Below are positions 52,491-60,558 of a DNA stretch of 64,000 bases, in pieces. The notes below the pieces were generated by a model. The model had not been told where the DNA came from, did not search any database, and saw only the letters and a program-made list of their open reading frames with translations. The DNA is from Pseudomonas laurentiana (lineage in GTDB: Bacteria > Pseudomonadota > Gammaproteobacteria > Pseudomonadales > Pseudomonadaceae): assembly GCF_014648275.1 (NCBI RefSeq), contig NZ_BMQU01000003.1:186001-250000 (forward strand), in the 5' to 3' direction. Position 1 is the stretch's first letter, and the number at the start of each line of letters is the position of its first letter. The translations under genes and the position numbers were made by a program.

Positions 52491-52586
52491 ATGCGCCAGA
52501 CGCTCCTCCGACACCCAAGGTCGGTTCTACAACTACAAAAGGCGGATCAGCATGGCCGGACTGGACAAGCGCGTAGCAACCTATGA
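52491..52586 (+). CDS. Possible 31-aa upstream ORF overlapping the CoA-transferase start
   Basis: An ATG at 52491 with CAGGAGGGG eight bases upstream opens a 31-codon frame that ends 35 bases inside the CoA-transferase gene in another frame. The ribosome site is stronger than that of the real gene, so it may set its translation or be a chance artefact. The peptide has no recognisable features. Confidence 0.3.
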   Translation: MRQTLLRHPRSVLQLQKADQHGRTGQARSNL

Positions 52587-53250
52587 AGAGGCCCTCGAAG
52601 GCCTGACCGACAACATGACGGTACTGGCCGGCGGCTTCGGCCTGTGCGGCATTCCGGAAAACCTTATTGCTGAAATCAAGCGTCGTGGGGTCAAGGGCCT
52701 GACCGTCGTCTCCAACAACTGTGGTGTCGATGGCTTCGGCCTGGGTGTGCTGCTGGAGCAGCACCAGATCCGCAAGATGGTCGCGTCCTACGTGGGTGAA
52801 AACGCCGAATTCGAACGCCAGTTGCTCAGCGGCGAACTGGAAGTGGAACTGACCCCGCAAGGCACCCTGGCCGAAAAAATGCGCGCAGGCGGTGCGGGTA
52901 TCCCGGCCTTCTATACCGCTACCGGCTACGGTACCCCGGTGGCCGAAGGCAAGGAAGTGCGCGAGTTCAACGGGCGCAAGTACATCATGGAAGAAGCCAT
53001 TACCGGCGACTTCGCCATCGTCAAGGGCTGGAAGGCCGATCACTACGGCAATGTGGTCTACCGCAACACCGCGCAGAACTTCAACCCGCTGGCCGCCACA
53101 GCCGGGAAGATCACCGTGGTCGAAGTTGAAGAAATCGTCGAGCCAGGTGTCCTGCTGCCCAGCGAGATCCATACCCCAGGCATCTATGTCGACCGGGTAA
53201 TCGTCGGCACCTTCGAGAAGCGCATCGAGAAGCGCACGGTCAAAGCCTGA
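52552..53250 (+). CDS. 3-oxoacid CoA-transferase, subunit A
   Basis: This 232-residue alpha subunit transfers CoA between succinyl-CoA or acetyl-CoA and acetoacetate or 3-oxoadipate. The glycine-rich start [16 protein letters not shown] (near residue 23) and [30 protein letters not shown] (about 101-130) are family hallmarks. With subunit B 36 bases downstream it forms a two-gene operon. Similarity favours the succinyl-CoA:acetoacetate (ScoA/AtoD) type, but the acid specificity is not certain. A possible short upstream frame overlaps its start. Confidence 0.92.
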   Translation: MAGLDKRVATYEEALEGLTDNMTVLAGGFGLCGIPENLIAEIKRRGVKGLTVVSNNCGVDGFGLGVLLEQHQIRKMVASYVGENAEFERQLLSGELEVELTPQGTLAEKMRAGGAGIPAFYTATGYGTPVAEGKEVREFNGRKYIMEEAITGDFAIVKGWKADHYGNVVYRNTAQNFNPLAATAGKITVVEVEEIVEPGVLLPSEIHTPGIYVDRVIVGTFEKRIEKRTVKA

Positions 53251-53286
53251 CCCGCCCCCGCACAGAACAACAAAGAGATCCTGACC

Positions 53287-53943
53287 ATGGCACTTACCCG
53301 CGAACAAATGGCACAGCGCGTCGCCCGCGAACTCAAGGACGGCTACTACGTGAACCTGGGCATCGGTATCCCGACCCTGGTGGCCAACTATGTCCCCGCC
53401 GATATGGACGTGATGCTGCAATCGGAAAACGGTCTGCTCGGCATGGGTGAATTCCCGACCGAAGCGCAACTGGATGCCGACATGATCAACGCCGGCAAGC
53501 AGACCGTAACCGCGCGCCGCGGCGCTTCGATTTTCAACTCTGCCGAGTCCTTCGCCATGATCCGTGGCGGTCACGTTGACCTGACCGTACTGGGCGCCTT
53601 CGAGGTGGACGTGGAAGGCAACATTGCCTCCTGGATGATCCCGGGCAAACTGGTCAAGGGCATGGGCGGGGCGATGGACCTGGTGGCCGGTGCCGACAAC
53701 ATCATTGTCACCATGACCCACGCTTCCAAGGATGGCGAGTCCAAGCTGCTGTCACGCTGCAGCCTGCCGCTGACCGGTGCGGGCTGCATCCGCAAGGTAC
53801 TCACTGACCTGGCCTATCTGGAGATCGAGAACGGTGCGTTCATCCTGCGCGAAACCGCTCCGGGGGTAAGTGTCGAGGAAATCATCGAGAAAACTGCCGG
53901 CAAGCTGATCGTCGCGGACGATGTAAAGGAAATGACCTTCTAA
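53287..53943 (+). CDS. 3-oxoacid CoA-transferase, subunit B
   Basis: This 218-residue beta subunit carries the catalytic glutamate E47 in LQSENGLLGMG, which forms the glutamyl-CoA thioester. VNLGIGIPTLVANYVP and the later GAFEVDVEGNIASWMIPGKLVKGMGGAMDL are typical of the family. The ATG follows AAAGAGATCCTGACC. It operates with subunit A in ketone-body or 3-oxoacid use, and an hppD gene of tyrosine breakdown (yielding acetoacetate) lies 8.6 kb downstream. A direct link is only an inference. Confidence 0.93.
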   Translation: MALTREQMAQRVARELKDGYYVNLGIGIPTLVANYVPADMDVMLQSENGLLGMGEFPTEAQLDADMINAGKQTVTARRGASIFNSAESFAMIRGGHVDLTVLGAFEVDVEGNIASWMIPGKLVKGMGGAMDLVAGADNIIVTMTHASKDGESKLLSRCSLPLTGAGCIRKVLTDLAYLEIENGAFILRETAPGVSVEEIIEKTAGKLIVADDVKEMTF

Positions 53944-53977
53944 GCAGCCGTTTTATCGTGACCGTACCGGACCTGTT

Positions 53978-54023
53978 GCCCGCAAGACAGGTTCCTGCAA
54001 ATAGCAGGGCCTGCCTTGCGGGC
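53978..54023. terminator. Hairpin between convergent CoA-transferase and DapA-family genes
   Basis: GCCCGCAAGACAGG (53978-53991) pairs with CCTGCCTTGCGGGC (54010-54023) with one mismatch. It lies between two converging genes and resembles the other REP-like hairpins in the window. Confidence 0.65.
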
Positions 54024-54031
54024 GGGCTCTG

Positions 54032-54916
54032 TCAGATCAGTTGATCCAGCAACGCCTGCAACTGCATCCGGCCGGTTTCATTCAGCCCGAACACAGGGCG
54101 ACGCGGCTCGCCCACGGGCAGGCCGGTCAAGGCCAGACCTGCCTTTATGGTTGCCGGTAATCCACCCTTGAGAATGAAGTCGAGCAATGGCAACTGTTGG
54201 TAGAACAGCGCTTTTGCACGCTCCAGGTCGTTGGCCTGCACCGCCTGATAAAGGGCCAGGTTAAGCGCCGGAATCAGGTTGGCCGCAGCCGTACACCAGC
54301 CTGTCGCGCCGGCCACGAACGCCTCCAGCGCCAGAGGGTTGCAGCCGTTGTAGAACGGCACCTGGCCTTCGCCGAGCACCTGCAGTTTGTGCATGCGCTG
54401 AATGTCGCCGGTACTCTCCTTGACCATGGTTACGTTCTCCACCGTCTTGACGATGCGCAGAATCAACTCCACTGACATGTCTGTGCCGCTGGTGGCCGGG
54501 TTGTTGTAGAGCATGATCGGCACCCCAATGCTGTCACCAATGGCCCGGTAATGCTGGAGAACCTCTGCTTCACTGAGTTTCCAGTAGGCGGTGGGCAACA
54601 CCATGACTGCATCGGCGCCCAGGCGCTCGGCCAATCGCGCACGGCGAATGGCACTGGCAGTGGTCAGGTCCGAAACACTGACAACGGTGGGAACACGACC
54701 GGCAATGTGCGCCAGGCTGAACTCGGCCACCTGGTCCCACTCGTGGTCACTGAGATAGGCCCCTTCGCCGGTGCTGCCCAACGGCGCGATCGCATGGGCG
54801 CCGCTTTCGATCAGGCGGTCAATGGAGTGGCCCAGGGCAGGCAGATCAAGGTTTTCGCCATTTGCGCTGAACGGGGTGATGGTATAGCCGATGATGCCGT
54901 GAATTGCGGTGGACAT
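54032..54916 (-). CDS. DapA-family (DHDPS/NAL) aldolase or dehydratase
   Basis: This 294-residue TIM-barrel enzyme forms a Schiff base through K166 in TMVKESTGD, with the proton-relay tyrosine Y137 in IMLYNNPATSG. The 2-oxo-acid binding loop is PLGSTGEGAYLS (residue 46). Such enzymes condense or cleave pyruvate-containing compounds, or dehydrate sugar acids. True DapA usually reads GTTGE, and this one is next to a class II aldolase rather than lysine genes, so a catabolic role is likely. ATG 54916 follows GGAG by eight bases; TTG 54922 is the alternative. Confidence 0.85.
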   Translation of the reverse strand: MSTAIHGIIGYTITPFSANGENLDLPALGHSIDRLIESGAHAIAPLGSTGEGAYLSDHEWDQVAEFSLAHIAGRVPTVVSVSDLTTASAIRRARLAERLGADAVMVLPTAYWKLSEAEVLQHYRAIGDSIGVPIMLYNNPATSGTDMSVELILRIVKTVENVTMVKESTGDIQRMHKLQVLGEGQVPFYNGCNPLALEAFVAGATGWCTAAANLIPALNLALYQAVQANDLERAKALFYQQLPLLDFILKGGLPATIKAGLALTGLPVGEPRRPVFGLNETGRMQLQALLDQLI

Positions 54917-54941
54917 GGGCAAGGCTCCGATAAGAATGTGA

Positions 54942-55724
54942 TCAGTTCAGGCAGTCGGCATGCTGGCGCAGGCTTTGCCGGGCATAGTAGTTGAAGGCGG
55001 CAACGTGGCGCTTGGGGCGGGCGATCCAGTCATGAGCTTCACGACCCAGTGCCGGTTCGATCGGTTTGATCTGCCCTGCGGCCATTGCCAGTAGCTGCAG
55101 CTTGGCGGCGCGCTCGATCAGTTGTGCGATCACACAGGCTTCTTCAACACTGGCACCTGTCGCCAATTGGCCGTGGTGCGAGAGCAGAAGTGCACGCTTG
55201 TCGCCCAAGGCGGCGCTGATGATCTCGCCTTCTTCATTGCCCACGGGTACGCCCGGCCAGGCCTCCAGGAAGGCACAGTCCTCGTACAGCGGGCAGAGGT
55301 CCATATGGGAGACCTGCAGGGGGACTTCGAGCATCGACAAGGCTGCGACATGGGTCGGGTGGGTGTGAATGATGCAATTGACGTCCGGGCGGGCACGGTA
55401 CACCCAGCTATGGAAACGGTTGGCCGGATTAGGCATGCCGTCGCCTTCGAGCACTTCAAGGTCCTCATTGACCAGCAACAGGTTGCTGGCCGTGATCTCA
55501 TCGAAGCCCAGGCCCAACTGTTGGGTGTAATAGGTACCGGGCTGCGGGCCCCGTGCGGTGATTTGCCCGGCCAGACCTGAATCGTGGCCATGTTCAAAGA
55601 GAATCCGGCAGGTGAGGGCCAGCTTTTCTCGGGTAGTCCACGTATTATCGGCAAGCGAGCCTTGCATGTGCGCAAGGGCCTGCTTGATCAATTGATCCTT
55701 GGGCAGTGTTAATGTCTTGGCCAT
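54942..55724 (-). CDS. Class II aldolase/adducin-family protein
   Basis: This 260-residue enzyme has the class II aldolase fold, with zinc-binding histidines in CIIHTHPTHVAAL (about residue 112) and LLLSHHGQLA (about 177). The N-terminal segment GLAGQITARGP corresponds to the phosphate/substrate loop of FucA/AraD relatives. It may cleave a hydroxy-acid or sugar aldehyde, or act as a decarboxylase. It is the first gene of a two-gene operon with the DapA-family gene 25 bases behind. ATG 55724 has AGGA seven bases upstream; M at 55748 lacks one. Confidence 0.85.
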   Translation of the reverse strand: MAKTLTLPKDQLIKQALAHMQGSLADNTWTTREKLALTCRILFEHGHDSGLAGQITARGPQPGTYYTQQLGLGFDEITASNLLLVNEDLEVLEGDGMPNPANRFHSWVYRARPDVNCIIHTHPTHVAALSMLEVPLQVSHMDLCPLYEDCAFLEAWPGVPVGNEEGEIISAALGDKRALLLSHHGQLATGASVEEACVIAQLIERAAKLQLLAMAAGQIKPIEPALGREAHDWIARPKRHVAAFNYYARQSLRQHADCLN

Positions 55725-55806
55725 GGAGATGTCCTGTGCAGTCGTCATGGGTGTCAGGGAGGTATGTCGCCGGGTGGCTCTGGAAGGTGGCACGGCGACA
55801 CGCATA

Positions 55807-55841
55807 TGACACAAACGATGCTATATGACACAAAGTGTCAT
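55807..55841. promoter_or_regulatory. Candidate operator of the XRE-cupin regulator
   Basis: A perfect inverted repeat TGACAC-AAA-GTGTCA occupies 55826-55840. A second TGACACAAA half-site starts at 55807, exactly 19 bases upstream. They sit 83-117 bases before the aldolase start and 46 bases before the regulator start. Confidence 0.6.
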
Positions 55842-55886
55842 TAGCAAGACAAAATCGCACACGCCTGTGGGGATTTACTGCTTCGC

Positions 55887-56429
55887 ATGTCTATCCGATT
55901 GAAATTATTGAGAAAAAAACTGGGGATTACGCTGGAGGCGCTGGCGGAAAAAGCCGGCATGACCAAGAGCTATTTGTCCAAGGTCGAGCGCGGCCTGAAC
56001 ACCCCATCAATTGCTGCTGCCTTGAAACTGGCCAGTGCCCTGAACGTCAAGGTCGAGGAACTGTTCGCCGCCGACGCGCCGACACAAGAGCGCTACAGCC
56101 TGGTGCGCAGCCACCAGCGTCAGTCGCTGCCCGGGGCGCGCGAGGTCTCCAGCTATGCCGTACTCGCCAGCCAGATCAGTCATCGCAGCCTGTTGCCGTT
56201 CATGCTCAGCCCGCCGACCGAGTTCAGTGACTCGACGTTCAAGGAGCATGAGGGAGAAGAGTTCCTGTTTGTCCATGAAGGCCAGGTAGAAGTTGACTTC
56301 ATGAACGAGCGGGTCATTCTGGAGCGCGGCGATGCACTGTATTTCAATGCACAGACACCCCATCGGTTGCGCTCGCTGGGACCACAACCCGCGCAGTTGC
56401 TGGTGGTGGTACATGAGATGAACGGGTAG
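55887..56429 (+). CDS. XRE-family regulator with C-terminal cupin
   Basis: This 180-residue protein combines a lambda-repressor-like helix-turn-helix (residues 4-60; LRKKLGITLEALAEKAGMTKSYLSKVERG) with a cupin domain (about 112-178; HEGEEFLFVHEGQVEVDF, GDALYFNAQTPHRLRSLG). Cupins in this family sense a small ligand. It is divergent from the aldolase/DapA operon across 162 bases with a palindromic operator, so it probably controls that operon and itself. The ATG at 55887 has a poor ribosome site. Confidence 0.9.
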   Translation: MSIRLKLLRKKLGITLEALAEKAGMTKSYLSKVERGLNTPSIAAALKLASALNVKVEELFAADAPTQERYSLVRSHQRQSLPGAREVSSYAVLASQISHRSLLPFMLSPPTEFSDSTFKEHEGEEFLFVHEGQVEVDFMNERVILERGDALYFNAQTPHRLRSLGPQPAQLLVVVHEMNG

Positions 56430-56455
56430 ACGAGCCTTCAGGACCTGAGCCAGCC

Positions 56456-57241
56456 ATGAGCATTCATTCACAATTCTGGCGTGACCCGGCCTTGCCCTTC
56501 ATTGAGGCCCGTAGCGTGGAAGACGGACGCAAGGTCTGTTATGCGCGACATTCCCACGCCGGTTTTTCCATCGGTGCGGTTACAGCGGGGCGCAGCACTT
56601 ACCTGAACGGTGAGCACTGGCACGAGATCAGCGCGGGCACGGTGGTGATGATGAACCCGGGGGCGGTGCATGCCTGCAACCCGATTGCCGATCAGCCCTG
56701 GTCGTACCTCATGCTGTATGTCGATACCCCCTGGCTTGAGCGATTGGGATTTCAGCCACTGGCGGCGACCCATACGACGTCGGCGCAGGTGTACAGCGAA
56801 TTGCTGAGGCTGTATGCGTGGCTGGTCGATCCTGCACGCAGTCATCTGGAGAAGGCGGCGGCAGCAGAAGCATTCTTTGTTGAATTGCTGGATCAATTAG
56901 GACCCGTTTGGGTCGAGCCTACACAGGGCAATCAGCGTCTGGAGCGTGCCGCGGACTATATTCGCCAGCACTGCACCGAGCCGCTGAAGCTGGAGGACAT
57001 CTGTCAGGCCGCCGGGCTATCGGCGTCTTACCTGATTCGTGCCTTCAAGCAGCACTATGGCCTGACGCCCCACGGCTATTTGCTTGACCATCGCGTCCAG
57101 TATGCCCGGGCGCAGTTGCGCCGTGGCCGGCTGATTGCCGAGGTCGCCGCCGACGCCGGATTTGCCGATCAGGCTCACCTGCAGCGAGCGTTCAAGCACC
57201 ACCTGGCCGCCACGCCCGGGCACTACCGTTCAGCCGAGTAA
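56456..57241 (+). CDS. AraC-family regulator with N-terminal cupin
   Basis: This 261-residue protein has an AraC-type ligand-binding cupin (residues 1-120; HSHAGFSIGAVTAGRSTYLNGEHWHEISAGTVVMMNPGAVHAC). A double helix-turn-helix DNA-binding domain follows (about 160-260; LEDICQAAGLSASYLIRAFKQHYGLTPHGYLLDHRV and IAEVAADAGFADQAHLQRAFKHHLAATPGHYR). It begins 26 bases after the XRE gene. The gene converges on lysE, overlapping it by 12 bases, a common AraC-LysE pairing in which the regulator controls the exporter. Confidence 0.9.
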   Translation: MSIHSQFWRDPALPFIEARSVEDGRKVCYARHSHAGFSIGAVTAGRSTYLNGEHWHEISAGTVVMMNPGAVHACNPIADQPWSYLMLYVDTPWLERLGFQPLAATHTTSAQVYSELLRLYAWLVDPARSHLEKAAAAEAFFVELLDQLGPVWVEPTQGNQRLERAADYIRQHCTEPLKLEDICQAAGLSASYLIRAFKQHYGLTPHGYLLDHRVQYARAQLRRGRLIAEVAADAGFADQAHLQRAFKHHLAATPGHYRSAE

Positions 57242-57817
57242 CAGGTAGATCGCGCTGGCCACTAGCAATAGCGCCAGGCTGCGATTGAACAGGCGCACGC
57301 GTCGTGGGTTGTTCAGGTAGTGGCTGATGACACTGCCGGCCCAGGCCCAACTGGCGACTGACAGATAACAGATCACGAAATACAACCCGGTGAACTGCCA
57401 CAGCAGGCTGGTTTCACCTTCACCGACGTATGCGCCAATGCCGGCAACGCTCGCCAGCCAAGCCTTGGGGTTTAGCCATTGCAGGGTTGCCCCGTAGAGC
57501 ATGGAAGGCGGTTCTTCGCGGTTCCCCGCACCCAGCTCGCCATTGTCGCTGCTCAGCTTCCAGGCCATGTAGAACAGAAACAGCACACCACCCGCCTGCA
57601 GCAGACGGGCCAGGCCGGGCCAGTGGCGCAACAGCTCGTGAAGCCCTAGCCCGACCAGCACCAACAACAGACAGAAGCCCAGTGTCGCACCCGTGACATG
57701 CGCCAGGCTGGCGCGTAAACCATGCCGGGCGCCGGCACCGAGGGCAACGATATTGACCGGGCCGGGAGAAATCGAAGCGGCCAGCGCAAAGGCGGCCATG
57801 GACAGCATCAGGCTCAT
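57230..57817 (-). CDS. LysE-family amino-acid exporter
   Basis: This 195-residue protein has about six membrane helices and the LysE/RhtB pattern at its start: SPGPVNIVALGAGARHGLRASLAHVTGATLGF. The conserved GPVN and the LNPKAWLASVAGIGAYV segment near residue 112 are typical. It exports an amino acid or related compound from the cytoplasm. ATG 57817 has AGAAGG upstream. The substrate is unknown, and 12 bases of its 3' end overlap the AraC gene. Confidence 0.87.
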   Translation of the reverse strand: MSLMLSMAAFALAASISPGPVNIVALGAGARHGLRASLAHVTGATLGFCLLLVLVGLGLHELLRHWPGLARLLQAGGVLFLFYMAWKLSSDNGELGAGNREEPPSMLYGATLQWLNPKAWLASVAGIGAYVGEGETSLLWQFTGLYFVICYLSVASWAWAGSVISHYLNNPRRVRLFNRSLALLLVASAIYLLLG

Positions 57818-58087
57818 AGGGACCTTCTGGGTGAAAGGAAATGTCCATACAGCCTAAGCAGCAGGGGAGGCCGGGTATTGAAGAAAATCACCCTGTGGGC
57901 ACTTGATGCCTGAGTCTTTACAGCTTTTGTAATAGTTTCCCTCTACATGAAGAGCGTTCAACGATTGTAGGATCGTCGTCCCTCATTGATTCAAGGTTGA
58001 TATGACGTCGTTCTCGGAGCCCCCCAGTAGCTGGCCGTCTCGGCCCTTCTTTCGTCCCTGTGACGCCTCCTTTGCGAGTACCACCCC
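57818..58087. other. Leader region of the TerC-CBS gene
   Basis: These 270 bases hold the divergent promoters of lysE and the TerC gene. A pyrimidine-rich stretch with CCCTGTGACGCCTCC precedes the ATG. I see no gene. Confidence 0.5.
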
Positions 58088-59659
58088 ATGGAATGGCTAG
58101 CCGACCCCACGGCCTGGCTGGGCCTCGCCACGCTGATTGTCCTGGAACTGGTTCTGGGCATCGATAACCTGGTTTTCATCGCCATCCTTGCCGACAAACT
58201 GCCGCCGCATCAGCGCGATCGGGCGCGGGTGATTGGCTTGAGCCTGGCGCTGATCATGCGTTTGGGCCTGCTGGCCAGCATTTCCTGGATGGTGACCCTG
58301 ACCGCGCCGCTGATCGAGATTCTCGACACGTCGTTCTCCGGGCGTGACTTGATCATGCTGTTTGGTGGTGTGTTCCTGTTGTTCAAGGCCACCATGGAGC
58401 TGCATGAACGCCTTGAGGGTCATGTTGCCCAGGCGGGCGGGACCGTCCGCCATGCAGCCTTTTGGCCCATCGTGGCGCAGATTGTGGTGCTCGATGCGGT
58501 GTTCTCGCTGGATGCAGTGATTACTGCGGTGGGTATGGTCGAGCACTTGTCGATCATGATGATCGCGGTGGTGTTCTCCATTGGCATCATGATTGTCGCC
58601 AGCAAGCCGCTGACCCGCTTCGTCAATGCCCATCCGACCGTGATCATGCTGTGCCTGGGCTTCTTGATGATGATTGGCTTCAGCCTGACCGCCGAAGGCC
58701 TGGGTTTCCACATCCCGAAAGGTTACCTGTACGCCGCGATTGGTTTCTCGATTCTGATCGAGGTGTTCAACCAACTGGCCCGTGCACGCCGCAAGCGCAG
58801 CCTGCAGCAGCATCGACCACTGCGTGAGCGCACTGCCCATGCCGTACTGCGGCTGCTCGGCGGGCGCTCGGTCGAGGCAGATGAAGTCGGCGAGGAGATC
58901 GCCGATCTGGTCGAGGGTGGTGCCGAACAGGTGCTGTTCGACCGTCGTGAGCGTGTAATGATCAGTGGCGTGCTGAACCTCGCCGAGCGGCCTATCAAAA
59001 CCGTGATGACGGCTCGGGCCAAGGTCGATGTCATTGACCTGGCGCAATCGGCAGAGGCGATTCGCACAGCATTGATGCATTCGTCCTATTCGCGTTTGCC
59101 ACTTATCCGTCATGGCAACGTCGAAGAACCGCTGGGCTTCGTTCACAAGAAAGAGCTGCTCAAGGAGCTGTTGGCCGGCAATGAGCCCGATCTGGAGCGC
59201 CTGGCACGTACACCGCTGCATGTGCTGGAAAGTTTCAGTGTGCTCAATGCGCTGGAGCAGATGCGCAACCAGTCGACCCACATCGCCTTTGTGGTGAACG
59301 AGTTTGGCGATTTCACCGGTGTGCTGACCATGACCGACATTCTTGAGTCGATTGCCGGTGAGCTGCCGGATGCCAGTGAGATCGAGGGGCCAGATATTGT
59401 CGAAGGTCCCGAGGGGTACCTGGTCAACGGTGCCTTGAACCTGAGCCAGGTTCAGGCCAGAACCGGGTTCATGGCCAAGGCGACCGAGGATTACCAGACC
59501 CTCGCGGGCCTGGTCATGAGCTTGCTTGACCGGTTGCCGATGGTCGGCGACCAGCTGAACTGGAATGGCTGGCAGTTGACCGTGGTGGCGGTGGAGGAGC
59601 GCAGGGTGCGGCAGGTGCGCCTTACAGCAGACGGCGACGCTGACGCAGCAGGTGCTTGA
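58088..59659 (+). CDS. TerC-family membrane protein with CBS and CorC domains
   Basis: This 523-residue protein has an N-terminal TerC domain of seven helices (residues 1-240; [21 protein letters not shown] and [21 protein letters not shown] carry the conserved metal-site aspartates). A pair of CBS domains (about 290-410; [38 protein letters not shown]) and a C-terminal CorC/HlyC domain (430-515) follow. TerC proteins influence metal (Mn2+) handling and tellurite resistance; CBS domains bind adenine nucleotides. The E. coli relatives are YegH and YoaE. Its 3' end overlaps the next gene by 38 bases. Confidence 0.9.
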   Translation: MEWLADPTAWLGLATLIVLELVLGIDNLVFIAILADKLPPHQRDRARVIGLSLALIMRLGLLASISWMVTLTAPLIEILDTSFSGRDLIMLFGGVFLLFKATMELHERLEGHVAQAGGTVRHAAFWPIVAQIVVLDAVFSLDAVITAVGMVEHLSIMMIAVVFSIGIMIVASKPLTRFVNAHPTVIMLCLGFLMMIGFSLTAEGLGFHIPKGYLYAAIGFSILIEVFNQLARARRKRSLQQHRPLRERTAHAVLRLLGGRSVEADEVGEEIADLVEGGAEQVLFDRRERVMISGVLNLAERPIKTVMTARAKVDVIDLAQSAEAIRTALMHSSYSRLPLIRHGNVEEPLGFVHKKELLKELLAGNEPDLERLARTPLHVLESFSVLNALEQMRNQSTHIAFVVNEFGDFTGVLTMTDILESIAGELPDASEIEGPDIVEGPEGYLVNGALNLSQVQARTGFMAKATEDYQTLAGLVMSLLDRLPMVGDQLNWNGWQLTVVAVEERRVRQVRLTADGDADAAGA

Positions 59660-60509
59660 TACCTTCAAGCACCAGCACCACGACAGCCAGCCAGATCGGG
59701 ATGTAGGTCAGCCATTGGTCAGCACGGATGCTTTCACCCAGCAGCAGCGCGACCGCAACCAGCAGTACCGGCTCGACATAGCTGAGCAGGCCAAACAGGC
59801 TGAACGCTAACAGTCGACTGGCCAGCACGTAACAAATCAGGGCCAGCGCGCTGATCACGCCGAGCAGCGGGATCAGCGCGTAAAGCCCTGGATGCTGCTC
59901 CAGATCGGCCGCCGACAGTGGTCCTTGGACAACGAAATAGAGCGCCGCAGGCAGCAGCAGGCACATATCGGCCCACAGCCCCCCCAGATGATCGGTACGC
60001 AGTTTGCGCCGCAGTACGAAGTACACGGGGTAGCCGCCGGCCACCAACAATGTTTCCCAGGCGAAGCTGCCTTGCTGGTAGAGCGCGTGGCCAACCCCGG
60101 TCATGGCGCAGAGCACCGCCAGCTTTTGCAGGCGTGAGAGCCGTTCGCCGTACACTGCGCGCCCGGTCAGCACCATGCTCAACGGCAACAGGAAGTAGCC
60201 CAGGGAGACTTCCAGGCTACGGCCATGCAGCGGTGCCCAGAGGAACAGCCAGAGTTGTACGCCCATCAGTGCCGAGGTGGCGCACAAGCCGAGCAGTAAC
60301 CAGGGGTTCTGGCGGATTCGGGCGAACAGCCCGGTGACCAACGGCCAATCCCTTGAAATCAGCATGAACAGGGTGACGCAAGGCATCGTCAGGAGCATGC
60401 GCCAACCGAAAATTTCCTCACCGTCCAGCGGGCTGAGCAGCGAGGTGTAGAAATACATCACGGCAAACATGAACGAAGCCATGACGGATGAAACGATACC
60501 TTTGGACAA
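59622..60509 (-). CDS. RarD-type EamA transporter
   Basis: This 295-residue protein has about ten helices, with the RarD pattern at the N-terminus ([39 protein letters not shown]) and [10 protein letters not shown]-like segments ([16 protein letters not shown]). RarD proteins are chloramphenicol-sensitivity-associated members of the DMT superfamily; the substrate here is unknown. It is transcribed 49 bases after the EAL gene in the same direction, and its last 38 bases overlap the TerC gene. Confidence 0.87.
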   Translation of the reverse strand: MSKGIVSSVMASFMFAVMYFYTSLLSPLDGEEIFGWRMLLTMPCVTLFMLISRDWPLVTGLFARIRQNPWLLLGLCATSALMGVQLWLFLWAPLHGRSLEVSLGYFLLPLSMVLTGRAVYGERLSRLQKLAVLCAMTGVGHALYQQGSFAWETLLVAGGYPVYFVLRRKLRTDHLGGLWADMCLLLPAALYFVVQGPLSAADLEQHPGLYALIPLLGVISALALICYVLASRLLAFSLFGLLSYVEPVLLVAVALLLGESIRADQWLTYIPIWLAVVVLVLEGIKHLLRQRRRLL

Positions 60510-60558
60510 GGGTGCCTCTAACTAGCGCAAGTGACAGAACGGTTGACCTGCAATGATC

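Noticed and set aside
57818-58087. yybP-ykoY (manganese) riboswitch before the TerC gene
   Set aside because: TerC-family genes are often under this riboswitch, but I could not line up the conserved core. An Infernal search with the Rfam model RF00080 would decide it.
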